Shown here: piece after piece, positions 19,921 to 32,199 of the stretch | How positions within the stretch are numbered: position 1 is the first letter of the stretch | Layout: the number at the start of each line of letters is the position of its first letter | Assembly: GCA_033002965.1 (NCBI GenBank) | Contig: JAURVB010012609.1 | Coordinates: forward strand, 62,001 to 126,000 | Direction: 5' to 3' | Source of the DNA: Piper betle | Lineage: Eukaryota > Streptophyta > Magnoliopsida > Piperales > Piperaceae | Length of the DNA: 64,000 nucleotides | The notes under the pieces: model-generated | Database searches by the model: none | Told to the model about the DNA's origin: nothing | The model's input: only the letters and a program-made list of their open reading frames with translations | Made by a program: the position numbers and the translations under genes

Positions 19921-22827
19921 TGTAAAACCCACGATTCGAGTCAGGGTTTTATATTCAGAACCGATCGGTTCGACCGTTATTTTCGAGTCGAGTCAGTTTC
20001 AGAACACGTGTACTGAGCCGACGCCGGTCTCGTGTATGAGCCATGAGGGTCATGTGTACCCAAGTATATGATGATAACGTCATGAACACAGCAGGAAAGA
20101 ATGAGTTATCAGAATATATGAGAGTATGCAGTTTATTTATTTATTATTATTATGATATATAATGGATCGTAGAATTAGTTTTAGGCCGTTTACCGCGTTA
20201 GGACGCGTTACGGGTATTTTGGGTGGGTTGATAGTTCTAGAGCATATCATTATGATTTTTTTGGTGTTGTTTGATTTTATGGGATTTTTCCCAAATTTTT
20301 TGGAATTTTTTACGACTTACATATTATTTTGACTCGAGTCGGAGACGAGTCAAGTAATATTTACGACTTTGCCACCACACACCCCTGCGCCCTTCCTTTC
20401 TTCTTTCCCAAACCCTCGCCGCACGCCGCCACTACGCATGCCGCCGCCGCTGCCGTGGACGCCCGCCCGGCCACCGATCGTCGCCGCCTAGCTCGGCCAC
20501 GACGTTGCCGTGCTGCCCCGACCAGCCCCGGCCGCTGCCAGGCCACCGTGACGCCGGAATCGCCGTCTAGCGCCGCGGCCAGCTTCGGTCGCGTCGCCGA
20601 TTCCGCCGCCGGCGACTAGCGCCGCCACGATCGGCGGTCGCCTCAGCACCACTCGACCGCCCAGTGACCTTCCCCGACCGGAACGGAGGCCAGCGCCGCC
20701 CAGATCGGCCGGATTCTTCTCCCATCGCCGCCGCTCTATTTTATGCATTTTCCGGCGAGCCGCTACCTCCGTTGGCCACGTCGACCTCATAGATGAGTCG
20801 GGCTCGCCGAGCCGGTTCCGAGGGTACCCAACACGACCACTTTCCGGCCAATAAACGCCGCCGGCGATTGTCGCCGGAAAACCACCGGAAGCCGCCGGAA
20901 AACCGCCAGCAGCTGCCGGAAAACCGGAATTTCTGGAATTCACTGGAATTCACCGGATCTTCCGCGGGGCTCACCCAGTCGAGCCCGATCGAGCTTCGGA
21001 CGCCGATGAGCGCCGAATTTGAGTTCCGAGACACGCGACGGAACCCTAACCGTCGCCGATTGTCGACAACGTGAGGTATAATTACCTCTGATTGATTTAT
21101 TTAAAATTGATGATAATTGTTAGCATAGCATGCTAGGGTTGATTAATTATTATGATGAATGTTAAGATTATGAATGAAGTAAACGATGTGCATGATGTGA
21201 TTAACAGGGAATGAAGGTTAAATGAGCTAATGAAGTAAAGTAAATTTGAGTATGATAATCGAGTAACGTAACTTAGGAAAAATACAATAAAATTGGTAGG
21301 AATAGGATGAGTTAGAATTATTTTCATATTTATGATTATTGATTGTGATTGATGTTTATTGAGTTTGATGCATCATTTAGTTAGCGGGCGTTAGTATTTA
21401 GTTTTGATGTGTAGGTACGGAGTAGGAGCTCGCCGCCTAGGCGCGATGACACGCTTGGAGCTTCTACCAGGTCCGTTTAGGACTCGTCTGTTTTACTCTT
21501 TTCTATTGTATGTTTGTTTTAATGCCTACAGGACGAGTTAAGTGGCGCTTTATCGGATCCCACTTAACTCGGGCCATTTAACCGAATAGTTTTCCGGATT
21601 AATAACCCCTCGAGGATGAGATCCCTCGAGGATGATTTCGAAAACAAGATCCACCACAAGTTGCCTTCGGGCCTATTATATAAATCCCTACCCAGCCCTA
21701 TATATATGTAGTTTTCGCGTTTTCAGTGAGACGAGAGATGGAGAAATCGACTGCACGTACCATGCAGAGGATGCCGTGACAGTCAAAGCGGGCTCTGGAT
21801 TAGTGCCAGCGGACTGTTCCATTCCCGAGGGATCCTGACAACTCCGCGTTTGAGTTCCTCACACCCGGAGAACGTGGAGGTTTACGGGTACTGTTTAGTA
21901 CAGCGCATGTCCGGACTTGTGGTTCAAAGGGTACTAAAGGCGACTGCCTGAGAGTACTCGGCCTTCGTGCTCAAGGCCAGGAGAAATATGGAGGTAAGGA
22001 GAGGGCTTAGGATAAAGTTTCACGAGAAGTACTGAAAAAGAAGTGCCGAGAGCGGCATAGTACCAGCAGCAGATCAGTAAGTTCGGGATGCTACCGGGTC
22101 TGCAGCCCAGTGGCTCCTCAGTAGTGCCCTTCAGAGTGTTCACGTGGAGTATATGATGTTTTCTTTCATATGAGAGTTTGCTCTCATAGCCAGCTTGTTA
22201 TAGTTATTTTATTTTTCGGACCAGTAACACTTGTTACTGACGTGTTTTTATACTATATGTAGGTAATAATCACGAGTTGGAGGAGCCAGCTTGGACGGAG
22301 GAGCAATGGTTGTCGCTTGCACACATATCAGTTAGATTTCTGAGTGTTTATATTGTGTTATGATGTTATTATATGGTGAATGACATGTTAAATGCTTGAG
22401 ACATGATGATGTGACGTGATTGAAATGTTAGACAGATATGAATGCTATGATGAGTTGAAGCAAAAGCTAGGACATGATGACAAGAGGATGAGATGTGATC
22501 ATAAGTATGCTGTATGATAGTGTGTGCCATATATTTATATATATTATTTTGAAGGGTGACCCTAATTGCATTTTAGGAGATTATGTCGTTGTATTTTAAA
22601 ATTGTTGATATTATGTATATTGTATTGGTGTGTGAATTGAGTTGCATGTCATCCATGTAGTATCATGTTAGGGTTTTATGCATTCATCCATGCATGAGCA
22701 AGTCGGATCTTCATCTTAAGACGCCGAGATTAGATCCGCATGAGTTAGGTTCGAGTTAGCCGACCTAACCGGGGCCTGTAACATGCCGGTTCGGTTCACG
22801 AGCGTGAACCGGATTTGGGGTGTTACA
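19921..22827 (+). repeat. N2 3' LTR (2907 bp)
   Basis: Full-length partner of 13940-16500. It keeps the AT-rich segment 21076-21414, the palindrome at 21535-21570 and the TATA string near 21700. The GC-rich block has short alanine/arginine-rich frames on both strands; these are composition effects. Confidence 0.9.
21076..21414 (+). other. Putative LTR intron (GT...AG, 339 bp), N2 3' LTR
   Basis: gtgag|gtataatt at the left, ttttgatgtgtag|gtacgg at the right, AT-rich between. The donor matches the plant consensus AG|GTAT and the acceptor has a T-rich tract before TAG. Same length as the T1 copy. Confidence 0.45.
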
Positions 22828-22832
22828 CTCAC
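22828..22832. repeat. Target site duplication of N2, right copy (CTCAC)
   Basis: Follows the 3' LTR end gtgttaca. Identical to 13935-13939. Confidence 0.9.
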
Positions 22833-23125
22833 ACCCTTGATTAAGACCACGACTTCAACTTAAGATGATGAAAAACTTTTCCAAACTCTCCCGTTATGAG
22901 CCAAATATACTAAAAAACTCTCAAGAGGATGTTCTGTTTGACATCAACAGAGTTCTCCTTTATATAGAAAATATGAGTAGAATTCTAGAAGTCACCTCAT
23001 TATACTTCCATAGAAAGGATGAAATCACATATAGGTATACGAAACACCAACCATTAGTGTGATAAACAGAAAGCCAAAATTATAATTGAGTTCTTCCAAT
23101 ACGAATGAGTGAGGGAAACTCAACA
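22833..23125 (-). repeat. C1 5' LTR, U3-side half
   Basis: Continues the C1 LTR after N2 and ends (start of LTR on the minus strand) at gggaaactcaaca. Closely matches 9068-9363. Its flank tgcat should be the C1 target duplication, but the other C1 end is not visible. Confidence 0.85.
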
Positions 23126-23386
23126 TGCATGCGCCAGATATTGAGAAAAGAAGAAGAGGATGAGAAGAGAGGCCAGGACCCGACTAGCTGCTTAGCATGG
23201 TTGTGTCCGAGCATAGTTGACAAGCCGGAGGTTTGTTATGCCCGAGCTTGATTTGACCACGTCCACATTGTTTGTCATGGCCTGGTCCTGTTCGGAGGTT
23301 GTTGACTTCTGCTCATAGCCTGACCGCCTTTGAGACCAGTGGTTGTTGACCGCTGCTCATAGCCTGACCGCCTTTGAGACCAATGT
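23126..23386. other. Gap without genes; a short tandem duplication
   Basis: Contains two copies, about 47 bp apart, of gctcatagcctgaccgcctt followed by tgagacca (about 23310-23388). No coding signal seen. May be the beginning of the M LTR or host DNA. Confidence 0.4.
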
Positions 23387-26300
23387 CAGACCCATCCGGC
23401 TCAACTCTGACCAAACACATTTAGGAACTTATTTCTTTATCTATGGATGATCCTATTTACACGAAACTGGCTACCCAACCATTTTTCTCCATTCCAGATG
23501 CAATAGTTATTTATTAGAGTATAGCAAGGACCAACTTTGAAGCCTTCAACAGAAAACTATATTTGGAGTGAAAATTTAAACGGGCAAAAATCCACTATTT
23601 TTACAATTTGTAAAATCAAGAAACTTAGTTAATTGTGAGTGCCAATCTTACCATTGATTGACTGGTCGGATCTCACATTGAGACCAAGTGGAACCACATA
23701 AAACATTCGCCAGATCTCACATTAAGACCATCTGAATCAAGTCCATATTACCAATAAGGTGTCCATTAGGTAAAATGATAATTAGAACATAGGTAAACAC
23801 TTAATGTTGACCAGTAGGTAAATTGAAGTGTAGCCAAATAAATTCATGGTGGTCTCGTATTTAAATTACGCCTATGGGTCAATTTTGGTTAAGGACACTA
23901 TCTATATTCATATTAGAGGAGGTGTTCTATATTGTGTACAATTGTCAGGAGTTTTAGTTGGTTAGATGGAAGGGTTTAAGTGAACAAGAGAGGCTCCTTA
24001 ATATTTTCTCATGTGTGGGTAAGGAAGTGCATAATTAGATCTTAAGATGGGTAAGAGGCATATAAGGATATATGTGGGATGATCTATATCTCCCAAAATC
24101 ACAACTCCACCACTCTCCCTATCCCTTGGTTGCTGCAACGTGGACCTTGCCTTCCCTCTTCCTTGGATCCTTTGTGGAGAAAACAACTTCCAACCCTTAC
24201 TCGTTCAAGTTTTGACAAGTTTGGATTGAGTTTTCACTAATTTTGCAAGAAAGGAGCACTAGGGCTAGAGTTATAGAGAAAATCAACAAGGTAAATTATT
24301 AGTAATTAAAACTTAGATGTCAATTCATGGAGTTCATGTATGCATATCATAAATCATCATGTTTTATTGCTTGTTGAATCAAATTATGTATGAATTGTGT
24401 AGAAGTTTATATTTTTATTCTAGTTTCATGGATGAATAACATGATATGTTATAAAAACTAAGATCATGATCTATGATTGAATTTAATGTCACATTTTTTA
24501 TGTTTGAACAAGAGATTATGAGGATAATTAAGCAAATCATAAAATAAAATAATGATTAGTATTATTTGTATAATTTGTTACATGTTTATAACAAGTTTGT
24601 TAATTGTATGTTGTTTACCCACTTAAAAAAACCATGAAGAAGTAGGGCAAATCATAATGGATTAAAATCTTGTTATACCCCATAATTCTATGCTTTGGAA
24701 GCTCGAAAGTCATACTTTGTTTCACTAAAATCAGATAAAAAAATATGGATGAGAAATGAAAGAAACAATGACGGTTTTCACTGCAACACCCCGACACTCC
24801 TCAACCAAAAAAATAATTGGCATGCTTGAGCCTCTATGCCATGGAGCTCACAGTCGTGGCTACCAGCACCAAGGCACTAAAGCCCAAGAACTAAAAACCT
24901 AATTCTTACATTATGATCGTGTTTATGCCTTATTTATAGTTATTTAATGATTGTATGATGCTTGTATAATGTAGTGTACATGTTATATGAGCTAGTTGCA
25001 AATTGTATGAGCATCATATCCATGTCATGTCATATCATATCCTATAGGCATGGATAAGCTAGTCTGGAGGTTAAAATAGCTATATATTATTGTTCAGACT
25101 AGGAAGTGAACAGCTGAGCGACTTGGATCCTAGGCACTGCAGGTCCGTTTAGTCGTATTTAAAGAGTTTTATGATCCTTTGTGTGCTAATATTTAAACCG
25201 AATAGTCAAATCATGATTTTCCATGTTAATGTGTACATGTTCACGTATTATGTTAAAGTAAGCTAAATATAACTGAAACACTAGGTTTTAGGTTTATACG
25301 CATTAAGTCAAAGCAATGACAAGGCCTACGCATAACAATCACAATATGTTTTTCATGTTCTAAGTCAAAGCAATGACAAGTCTAGGCTTAACAAAATCAC
25401 ATTTTTCACAAGTTAATGAAAGTAATGGTAGGACCTAGGCTTAATAATTTGTTTTTATGATTTCTCAATTCAAGTGAATGGCCCAGTTGACCTGTTAGGT
25501 CATCACCCTCAATGCATTATCCTTAGGCAAGGTTTGACGAACGTTCAGGCTACTATCTTGATAGCGATAGTGATCATTGGTGGTTCCCATGTATTTGGAT
25601 CAGTTAGGAGTTTCTTTGGCGAGGGATCTATTATCGAGAACTCTAGAGTGAAAATGCTAAGCTCTACCCGGATCCAAAGGAAGAGCCACCATCTCCTAAG
25701 GAAGAGTCCACAGACTCCAAAGACCGAGTCACATGGTTCCGAAGGAAGAGCCATTAGTTTTCATGTGGTGTTTTTATTTGTTTTCTTGTGTATAATCTCT
25801 CTACCTCAAGGGACTGGTTTGGAGAGTACTGGTGTGTAATCTCCCTACCTGAAAGGACCACTTTGGAGAATATTTGTGTGAAATTGCTTGACCTGAAAGG
25901 ATTAGTTTGGATAGTAGTGTTATTTACATGTCCCAAAATTTGGACTATAGTTAAATTAGTAGCTTTAAAAGAATGACATGAATAGATATTTTCCCAAGTC
26001 CTAATGAACGAATAAGGGATGGTATTCTAAAATGGTTTAGGACTACAAAATTTCAGCTATAATAAGATAATGACAATCATGTTTTCATGTTAAAATATCT
26101 ATTCTACGTTAATCTACCAAGGTTCATAAGTTAGTCTCATTGATAGTAATTAACGAGATTAAAAGTCAGTTCTGTGCTTTATGATCTACTTAATTGAATT
26201 ATGTTGTAGACGTAAAAGTGATACATTCTAAGTTTATGTTTCAGTTATGTTTATATACAAGTTATTTAGTTTTAGTACGTGCTATGTTATGTGTGTTATG

Positions 26301-26710
26301 TTATGTGGATGTTTAAATGGTAAGTAGGATTGCAGTTTAATCACTAATTTACTTACTTCTCATCTTGTTTTAGGATTCAGTATTGTATTCACTATTGAGC
26401 AGACATGTTTTCATGTACTTAGGTTATAGATTCTTTGGAGCAATTGGCTAAAGATTCATAGCACTTACGAGTTTATTTTTGTTATTTGTATGTATAAGAT
26501 TACAATTTTAGTAAACGTGTGTTGAGAGATACTCAATGGTTATACATCTAAGTTTGAGTTTCTAATTTTGGTTTAATATGGATACCAGTGTTAATTCCGC
26601 TCATTAGGTTTATTTCCAAGTATTCTTATATTGTGCATGTGCGTTCGAGATGATGTTGCTAGTAACCCTAATTTAGGTATTATGTATGTTAGAAAATTGG
26701 CGTCATTACA
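23387..26710 (+). repeat. M: long 5' LTR of another LTR element (left end uncertain)
   Basis: The right end ggcgtcattaca is followed by a primer-binding site at 26714. The left end is a guess (tgtcagaccc at about 23387). Inside are a TATA-like ggcatataagg near 24057, a C/T-rich leader, and an AG|GTAAATT donor-like site at 24290/24291. Two decayed segments at about 54000-57000 are colinear with it on the opposite strand. Several frames of 60-120 codons occur, none recognisable. Confidence 0.5.
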
Positions 26711-26713
26711 AGT

Positions 26714-26725
26714 TGGTATCAGAGA
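26714..26725 (+). other. M primer-binding site
   Basis: tggtatcagagag begins three nucleotides after the LTR end cattaca, as expected for a tRNA-Met primed element. Confidence 0.7.
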
Positions 26726-26840
26726 GAAATCTACCTTATTGAAATAACCTATGAGTACGACATCCCTCATAAGATAGATCAATAGGATTTTAACTAATGT
26801 TTACTACAAATATTTAGCCATTAATAGTTATTTTGGGTAT

Positions 26841-27077
26841 GGATGGCTCAAAGGATTACTAGTCAACAACTGCAACAACAGAATGAACAATTGCAACAAT
26901 AGCTTCAACAGTAGCACCAAGATATCTAAAACTTGATTGTGATGGTGAATGACTTAGCCCAAAACTGTCAAGCTACTCAAGCAACCATTCAACAACTATT
27001 GGTCTAAGGTAATCTTGGAGGACAACCACCGGTGGGACCTGAACCCTCAGGGGAGTTGTCGGAGGAGCCTCACAAGC
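26841..27077 (+). pseudogene. M gag, N-terminal stub
   Basis: Starting at the ATG of MAQRITSQQLQQQNEQLQQ the frame reads as a glutamine-rich gag N-terminus with several in-frame stops. It is cut off at about 27078 by the T3 LTR. Related gag N-termini often have such Q-rich coiled segments. No downstream part of M was recognised on the far side of T3. Confidence 0.5.
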
Positions 27078-28338
27078 TAGTATCCCCAAATCCAGTTCAC
27101 TCACGAACCAAACCGGAGCGTCACGGGTCCCAAGTGGATCTACTCTCGGCGTCTCAAGATGGAAGATACTAAACACTGTGCATGGATGAATGCACAGAAC
27201 CCTAACATGCCACTACATGGATGACATGACAACTAGTTCATGCAAAGAATAATGGCGATAAAATTGATAAGAATTTTCAAAATAAAACTAACAGAGCCTC
27301 CCCAGAAAGTGCAATTAGGGGCCACCTTGTCAAATCAACTTGTATACACATAGAAATTTAGATACATTCATTGGGCCATATTTTTCACATATACATTTAA
27401 TTTGGCCACATGACAATATTGTACGTTTTGGGTCTTGACTCACATGTTTATTCTATTCACATTTCCACCTTTTATTGTTTAAACTGCACACTAAAATATA
27501 TTTCAAATCTTATTATCACTATTTATTTCTATATACCCAAAATCTTCATCACAAGTGTTTCATTTTCATAATAATATAACAAAACGATCAAAATAGTCAA
27601 AGCAAATGTTTGGTTGGCAAGCATGCATGTGTGTGTACAAGGTAGGTCATTGCTCCTCCATCCAAGCTGGCGTATCTAGTATTTGATCCTCACCTATGTA
27701 TATATAAAGAAGAAGGTCAATAACGAGTATTATTGGTCCAAAATTATAACTACATAACAAACTAGAAAATGAGAGCTAACTCTCTTTTTGAATAAAAACA
27801 TTTATGTACTTCTCATGAACACTCCTAAGGGCATCCATTAAGGAGCTACCAATTGCAGACTCGATAGCATCCTATACTAACTTGTTTGATGCCTCTCTCG
27901 GCATTTTCTCATTTTTCTGGTCATTTGGGACTATCAGTATCTCCTAAGCCCTTTTCGTTCCTCCATAATTCTCCTGGCCTTGATCACGAAAGCCGAATAC
28001 TCTTAGGTAGTCGCCTTTAACACCCTTTGAGCCACAAGTCTAGACATGTGTTGCACTAAATAGTACCCATCCGATAAAATGCCACTTAGCCCATCCAACA
28101 AGTAATAAAAAAACCTATAGTAGAATAGATCGTAAAACAAAGAACGAGTTCTAAACGGACTTGGTAGAAGCTCTGAGCATGTTCTCGAGTATAGGTGGTG
28201 AACACCTACTCCATACTTACCCATTAAATCTAAAAGCTAATGCCCGCTAACTGAATGATACATCAAACTCTTGATGAAAATCACACTCCCAATAAAATTA
28301 TCATCCATCATACATCAATCACACACAAGTTTTCCTAT

Positions 28339-28346
28339 GCTATGTT
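28339..28346. repeat. Target duplication of H1, left copy
   Basis: gctatgtt, compared with actacgtt at 28926-28933 on the other side: six of eight match. Confidence 0.55.
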
Positions 28347-28925
28347 TAGGGCTACTAATTGAGCAAGCCAACTCGTGAGCATTTAGCGTTTGGCTTGGCT
28401 CGACTCGACTCGAAACTCGACATTTACTAGTCGAGTTTGAGCAAGGTAGTGTTCGACTCGAGTCGACTCAGTTATAACTCGAACTCAACTCGAAATCGAC
28501 TCGTAGCTCGACTCGAACTCAAATCGATAAAATAATATAATAATATATAGTCTTTATATATATATATTAATAAGTTTAATTATAACTAGTTTATTTATTT
28601 ATATACAATGTAATAACAAAGTAATGTAATAACTTAGATGGGAGGTATTCAAGTTGAAGATCTGGAAGTCATGGGTTCAATCCACGCTGATTATATTTTT
28701 TTAAGTGAGTTACGTTTGACTTTATAATCGAACCAGTTTTGAGCCCACGAACGAGTTGGGTTCGAGCTCGTCAAAAGTAAACAGTTTAAGTATATTCGAT
28801 TTCGAGCCGAGCTTCTATGTTCAAAACTTGTTTGATCTAAAGCCGAGGTCGAACGAACTTTGAACTATTCGAGCCGAGTTCAAACACAAGTTTAGCTTGG
28901 CTTGCTCGCTTGTTTAGCAGCCCTA
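28347..28925. mobile_element. H1: hAT-type MITE (579 bp)
   Basis: Terminal inverted repeats: left tagggctactaattgagc, right end reading inward tagggctgctaaacaagc. Subterminal regions are full of gctcgactcgaa motifs, a known habit of small hAT elements. Flanked by an imperfect 8-bp duplication, as expected for hAT. The centre contains ggttcaatcc, similar to a tRNA B box, without a convincing A box. No transposase. Confidence 0.75.
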
Positions 28926-30025
28926 ACTACGTTGTATTAGATTTCGATAATTACTTAGTTTACCTAATTAGTTTCTTAATGTTCATTTTAAAACACTTCA
29001 GTCAAGCAATTCATATTTTTATTTACAATAAAAATATCCAATACAACAATTCATCAATCCTAGTATGTCATGCTAACAATAATTAATTTTAAATAATTAA
29101 ATCAGAGTTAAATATACCTTGAGTCGTCAGCAGTCAGAGACAGCTAGGGTTTTGTCGGACGGCTCAAGACTCGAATTTGGCACCCGACGGTGTCCGAAGT
29201 TCAATCAGGTTTGAAAGGATGAGTTTGGCGGAAGATCCAGCAAATTCCTTTGAATCCAATTTCTTGGCGACTTTTTAGAGGTTTCTGACAGTTTGTTAGT
29301 GACTCTTCTAGTGAGGCAATTGGCGTTATGGGTCAGCACCGGCTTGGCAAGCTCGACCCAAAGGTGGTGGTGGTGAGGGCAGCAATGGCAGTGATGACTG
29401 CCAGTGGTGGTGACAAGTCGGCCGGGGTTGATCAGCTTGACTGATCAGGCCTCAGCAGCGGCACTAGGTATGGGGAAAAGGGTGAGTGAGTCTAGGAGGA
29501 GAAGTCAACGACACGGTTATGTGGCAATTTAGTGTCGTGGAGGCTAGGCAGCAGGCAGGGGCACTCGGGGTGGCACGACAACGACACAGCAGGGCTTGTT
29601 GGTGGCATGGCGGCCGGAGGCAGCGTTGAGGGTAATTTCGTGAACAAAACTTGATTCAACTCCGACTCGAGTAAAAAATAATAACTAACTCGTAATAAAT
29701 CCTTTAAAAAATCCCAAAAATAGGGGAAAATCCCATAAAATATAATGCAAACCATAACATCACAATGCCATGCTCTATAACTAATAGCCCATCCAAACTG
29801 CTCCGTAACGTGTCCTAATGCGTTATTCGGCATAAAAATAATTTTACGGTCTAATACTAAAATAAAACAAAAATTTGGGCGTACTTTTATATATTCTGAT
29901 AACTCATTCTATTGTTGTCTTATTAAAGTTATCATTATATACTTGGGCACACAAAACTCTCGTGGTTCATAACACACGATTGGCCTCGGCTTGACGCGTG
30001 TTTTGAAATTGACTCTACTGAAATT

Positions 30026-31431
30026 AGCAGTCATTGTTCCTAAAATGTGTACAAGAGACGTCATTGTTCCTCTACCTAGGCTAGCACATCAATCTCATGC
30101 TACTCACCTACATATATTATAAAAATATGTCAGCAACTAGTGTTACTAGTCTAAAAATATAACTAATATCAAACTAGCTATAAGAGCACACTCTCATATG
30201 AAAGAAAACATTTTATTTTTAATATCATGAACTCTCTAAAGAGTATCTACTAAACTGAAGGCATCTCTAACTTAATTGATCTGATATGTTGCTACTGATG
30301 CCTCTCTCTACATTTTCTCAATTCATTATCTAGTCCCTTGGGACTACATATAAATCCTAATCCCTCTCCATATACCTGCTAGCGTAGCATGGTTGTCAGT
30401 ATGTTGGGCTTCAACTAGCACATATGGTTATCAGTATTTTCAGCTTCGACTAGCACATATGGTTTTCGGTATTTCTGGCCTCAACTGTCATATATAGTTG
30501 TTGGTATTTCCAGCTTCGACTGGCACGTGCTAGCTTGCATAGCACTGTTGTCAGTATTTTCAGACTGGCAAATATGGTTGTTGATATTTCCGACTTCGAC
30601 TAGCATGTATGGTTGTCGGTAGTTCTGGCTTTGACTAACACATATGGTTGTCGGTATTCCCGGCTTCATCTAGCACATATGGTTGTCAGTATTCTTAGCT
30701 TTGACTGGCACATATGGTTGTTGGTATTTCTCGGCTTCGACTTGCACATGCCCGCTCCCGTAGTACTGTTGTTGAATTTTCCTCATTGAAAACACAAAAA
30801 CTACATGTATATGTGTCTGGGTAGGGATTTTTAAAATATGCTCAAAGACATCTTGTGGTGGATCTTATTTTTGAAAACATACTTGAGGGATCTCATCCTC
30901 GAGGGTTACTAATTCGGAATATTAATCGATGAAATGGCTCGGGTTAATTGGGATCCAATAAAATGCCACTTAACTTGTCTTGTAAGTAATAAAATAATAC
31001 ACAATAGAGTAGAGCATAAAACAGGAAACGAGTCCTAAATGGACCTAGTAGAAGCTCCGAGCATGTCTTCGAGCCAAGGCGGTGAGTTCCTACTTCGTAC
31101 CTAATCGTCAGCCATGCTGCGACGGCAACAAGGTTGTGGCCGGCTAGAGTAAGGATCGTGGACGAAAAAGGAGGAAGAAAAAGGAGGAAAAAGTTGGGTG
31201 AGAAGAATGGTGGTGGTTGGATGGTGACAATGTCAGAAGTATAGAATAAATAGATATCAGGGGAGAAAAACGAATGGTCAGTTGAGAAAAACTAATGGTC
31301 AATGAGAAAAATAAAAGGTTGGTGAGAAAAATGAATTGTCATCTCATAATTAAAATTTGACTCGACTGAAAATAACTGTCGAACCGATTGGTTTAGATTA
31401 TAAAACCCAGACTCGAATCATGGGTTGTACA
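30026..31431 (-). repeat. T3 LTR segment B (3' LTR part)
   Basis: Matches 32740-34092 of the 5' LTR, including the minisatellite, and ends gggttgtaca at 31431 next to the PPT. Lacks the first part of the LTR (counterpart of 32200-32740). Confidence 0.75.
30385..30770 (-). repeat. Minisatellite, about 35-bp unit, in T3 3' LTR
   Basis: About ten imperfect copies of cacatatggttgtcggtatt followed by tccggcttcgactgg. The same array lies in the 5' LTR at 33065-33435. Confidence 0.85.
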
Positions 31432-31443
31432 ATCTTCCCTCAT
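31432..31443 (-). other. T3 polypurine tract
   Basis: On the minus strand ATGAGGGAAGAT directly precedes the LTR start TGTACAACCC. The bases before it (GACGAAATTTTT) match those before the N2 PPT. Confidence 0.7.
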
Positions 31444-31479
31444 AAAAATTTCGTCGTCAAAATTTTGAATCAAGAGGCT

Positions 31480-32008
31480 TCACTCTCAATGTCCTGGTTG
31501 ACCACATTTGAAGCATGCATTTGTACTCACTCTGCATATTTCTCTGTGATGGTGTCCATAGTTATGACATGTTGAGTGTCTCTTCGCCTGAACTTGTCCA
31601 TCCATAACTATCATTGTGGTTGTGGCATCTATCCTATGCCTCTGTTGTGTCCCCTTACCCAATTGATATTATTGAGGGTGATCTTGTCTCTGTTTATAGT
31701 CTCGGCAGGGTCGAGTAACCAAGATTCACTAAGCTTCACTTGTGGGTCGCACGACATCACCAAAAGTGGCAAATCTGCATTTGTACCTCTGCCAACCATG
31801 CAATGGCAGCCTTCATTTTGGTCTGACGGCTTCTAATGTTGTGGCGGCTTCCACTATGATGGCTCCCACTACGGTGGCTTACTAAGCCTAGTGGCGGTGT
31901 GGCTCTAGATCGGTTTGATTCTGTCTTGCTGTGAACATGAGTAGGGCCAGCTTGTCTGGGCAAACGAGGCAATGGAGTCTTGTTCCAAGTACTTTGAGTT
32001 CTTACCAT
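31480..32008 (-). pseudogene. T3 gag remnants
   Basis: The 83-codon frame at 32008-31757 is similar in style to the T1 gag N-terminus (MVRTQ start, Ser/Arg-rich, ending AIAWLAEVQMQ). Near 31500-31560 a decayed zinc knuckle reads NACFKCGQPG. The capsid region between them and all of pol are missing. Confidence 0.7.
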
Positions 32009-32183
32009 GATTACCCCTACTCACTGATCCAATCCCCAAAATACTATCATGCTACCCATTGATGAGAAATTTGTAAATCAAAACAACAAGGACAGAAATA
32101 CATACCTACCAATTGGACTTAGAGCAATCTTTGCACACACATCACATATGAAAATATATTCCAACTGAATCAACCAAGAGTTT

Positions 32184-32195
32184 GCTTTGATACCA
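32184..32195 (-). other. T3 primer-binding site, one substitution
   Basis: TGGTATCAAAGC on the minus strand, four nucleotides after the LTR end. Compared with TGGTATCAGAGC it has G to A, typical of methylated-C decay on the other strand. Confidence 0.7.
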
Positions 32196-32199
32196 AAAC

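Larger units (their letters stand above)
13940..22827 (+). mobile_element. N2: complete non-autonomous large LTR element
   Basis: 8888 bp, with 5' LTR 13940-16500, PBS 16505-16517, internal region 16501-19920, PPT, 3' LTR 19921-22827 and a perfect 5-bp duplication of ctcac. It is inserted in the C1 LTR. The LTRs are related to those of T1, so it belongs to the same broad Tekay-like family. No gag, protease, RT or integrase motif could be recognised in the internal region in any frame. It resembles a LARD: structure retained, genes absent, movement dependent on a relative. Confidence 0.9.
9068..23125 (-). mobile_element. C1: Tork (Tnt1-like) Ty1/copia element, split by N2
   Basis: Minus-strand copia order: 5' LTR (23125-22833 plus 13939-13613), PBS, gag, protease, integrase, RT, RNase H, PPT, 3' LTR (9363-9068, incomplete). 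Excluding N2 the element is about 5.2 kb. Gag, protease and RNase H residues most resemble the Tork lineage that includes tobacco Tnt1. The coding region has several frameshifts and stops after the protease, so it is dead. Confidence 0.85.
27078..30025 (-). repeat. T3 LTR segment A, interrupted by a MITE
   Basis: Starts tatccccaaatccagttcac, a mutated form of the tgtaacaccccaaatccgg start. It then runs colinear with the long (2.9 kb) LTR type, including a decayed GC-rich block at about 29110-29640. It lacks the last stretch (…gggttttaca) and passes directly into segment B. Confidence 0.7.

Noticed and set aside
21471..21531. Second possible small intron in the LTR (taccag|gtccg ... gcctacag|gacg)
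   Set aside because: The acceptor-like site is conserved, but the 61-bp span is shorter than usual plant introns and no copy lacking it was seen.
25474..25839. 121-codon ORF in M
   Set aside because: Lies wholly inside an LTR, has an odd hydrophobic tail and no family resemblance; length is possible by chance.
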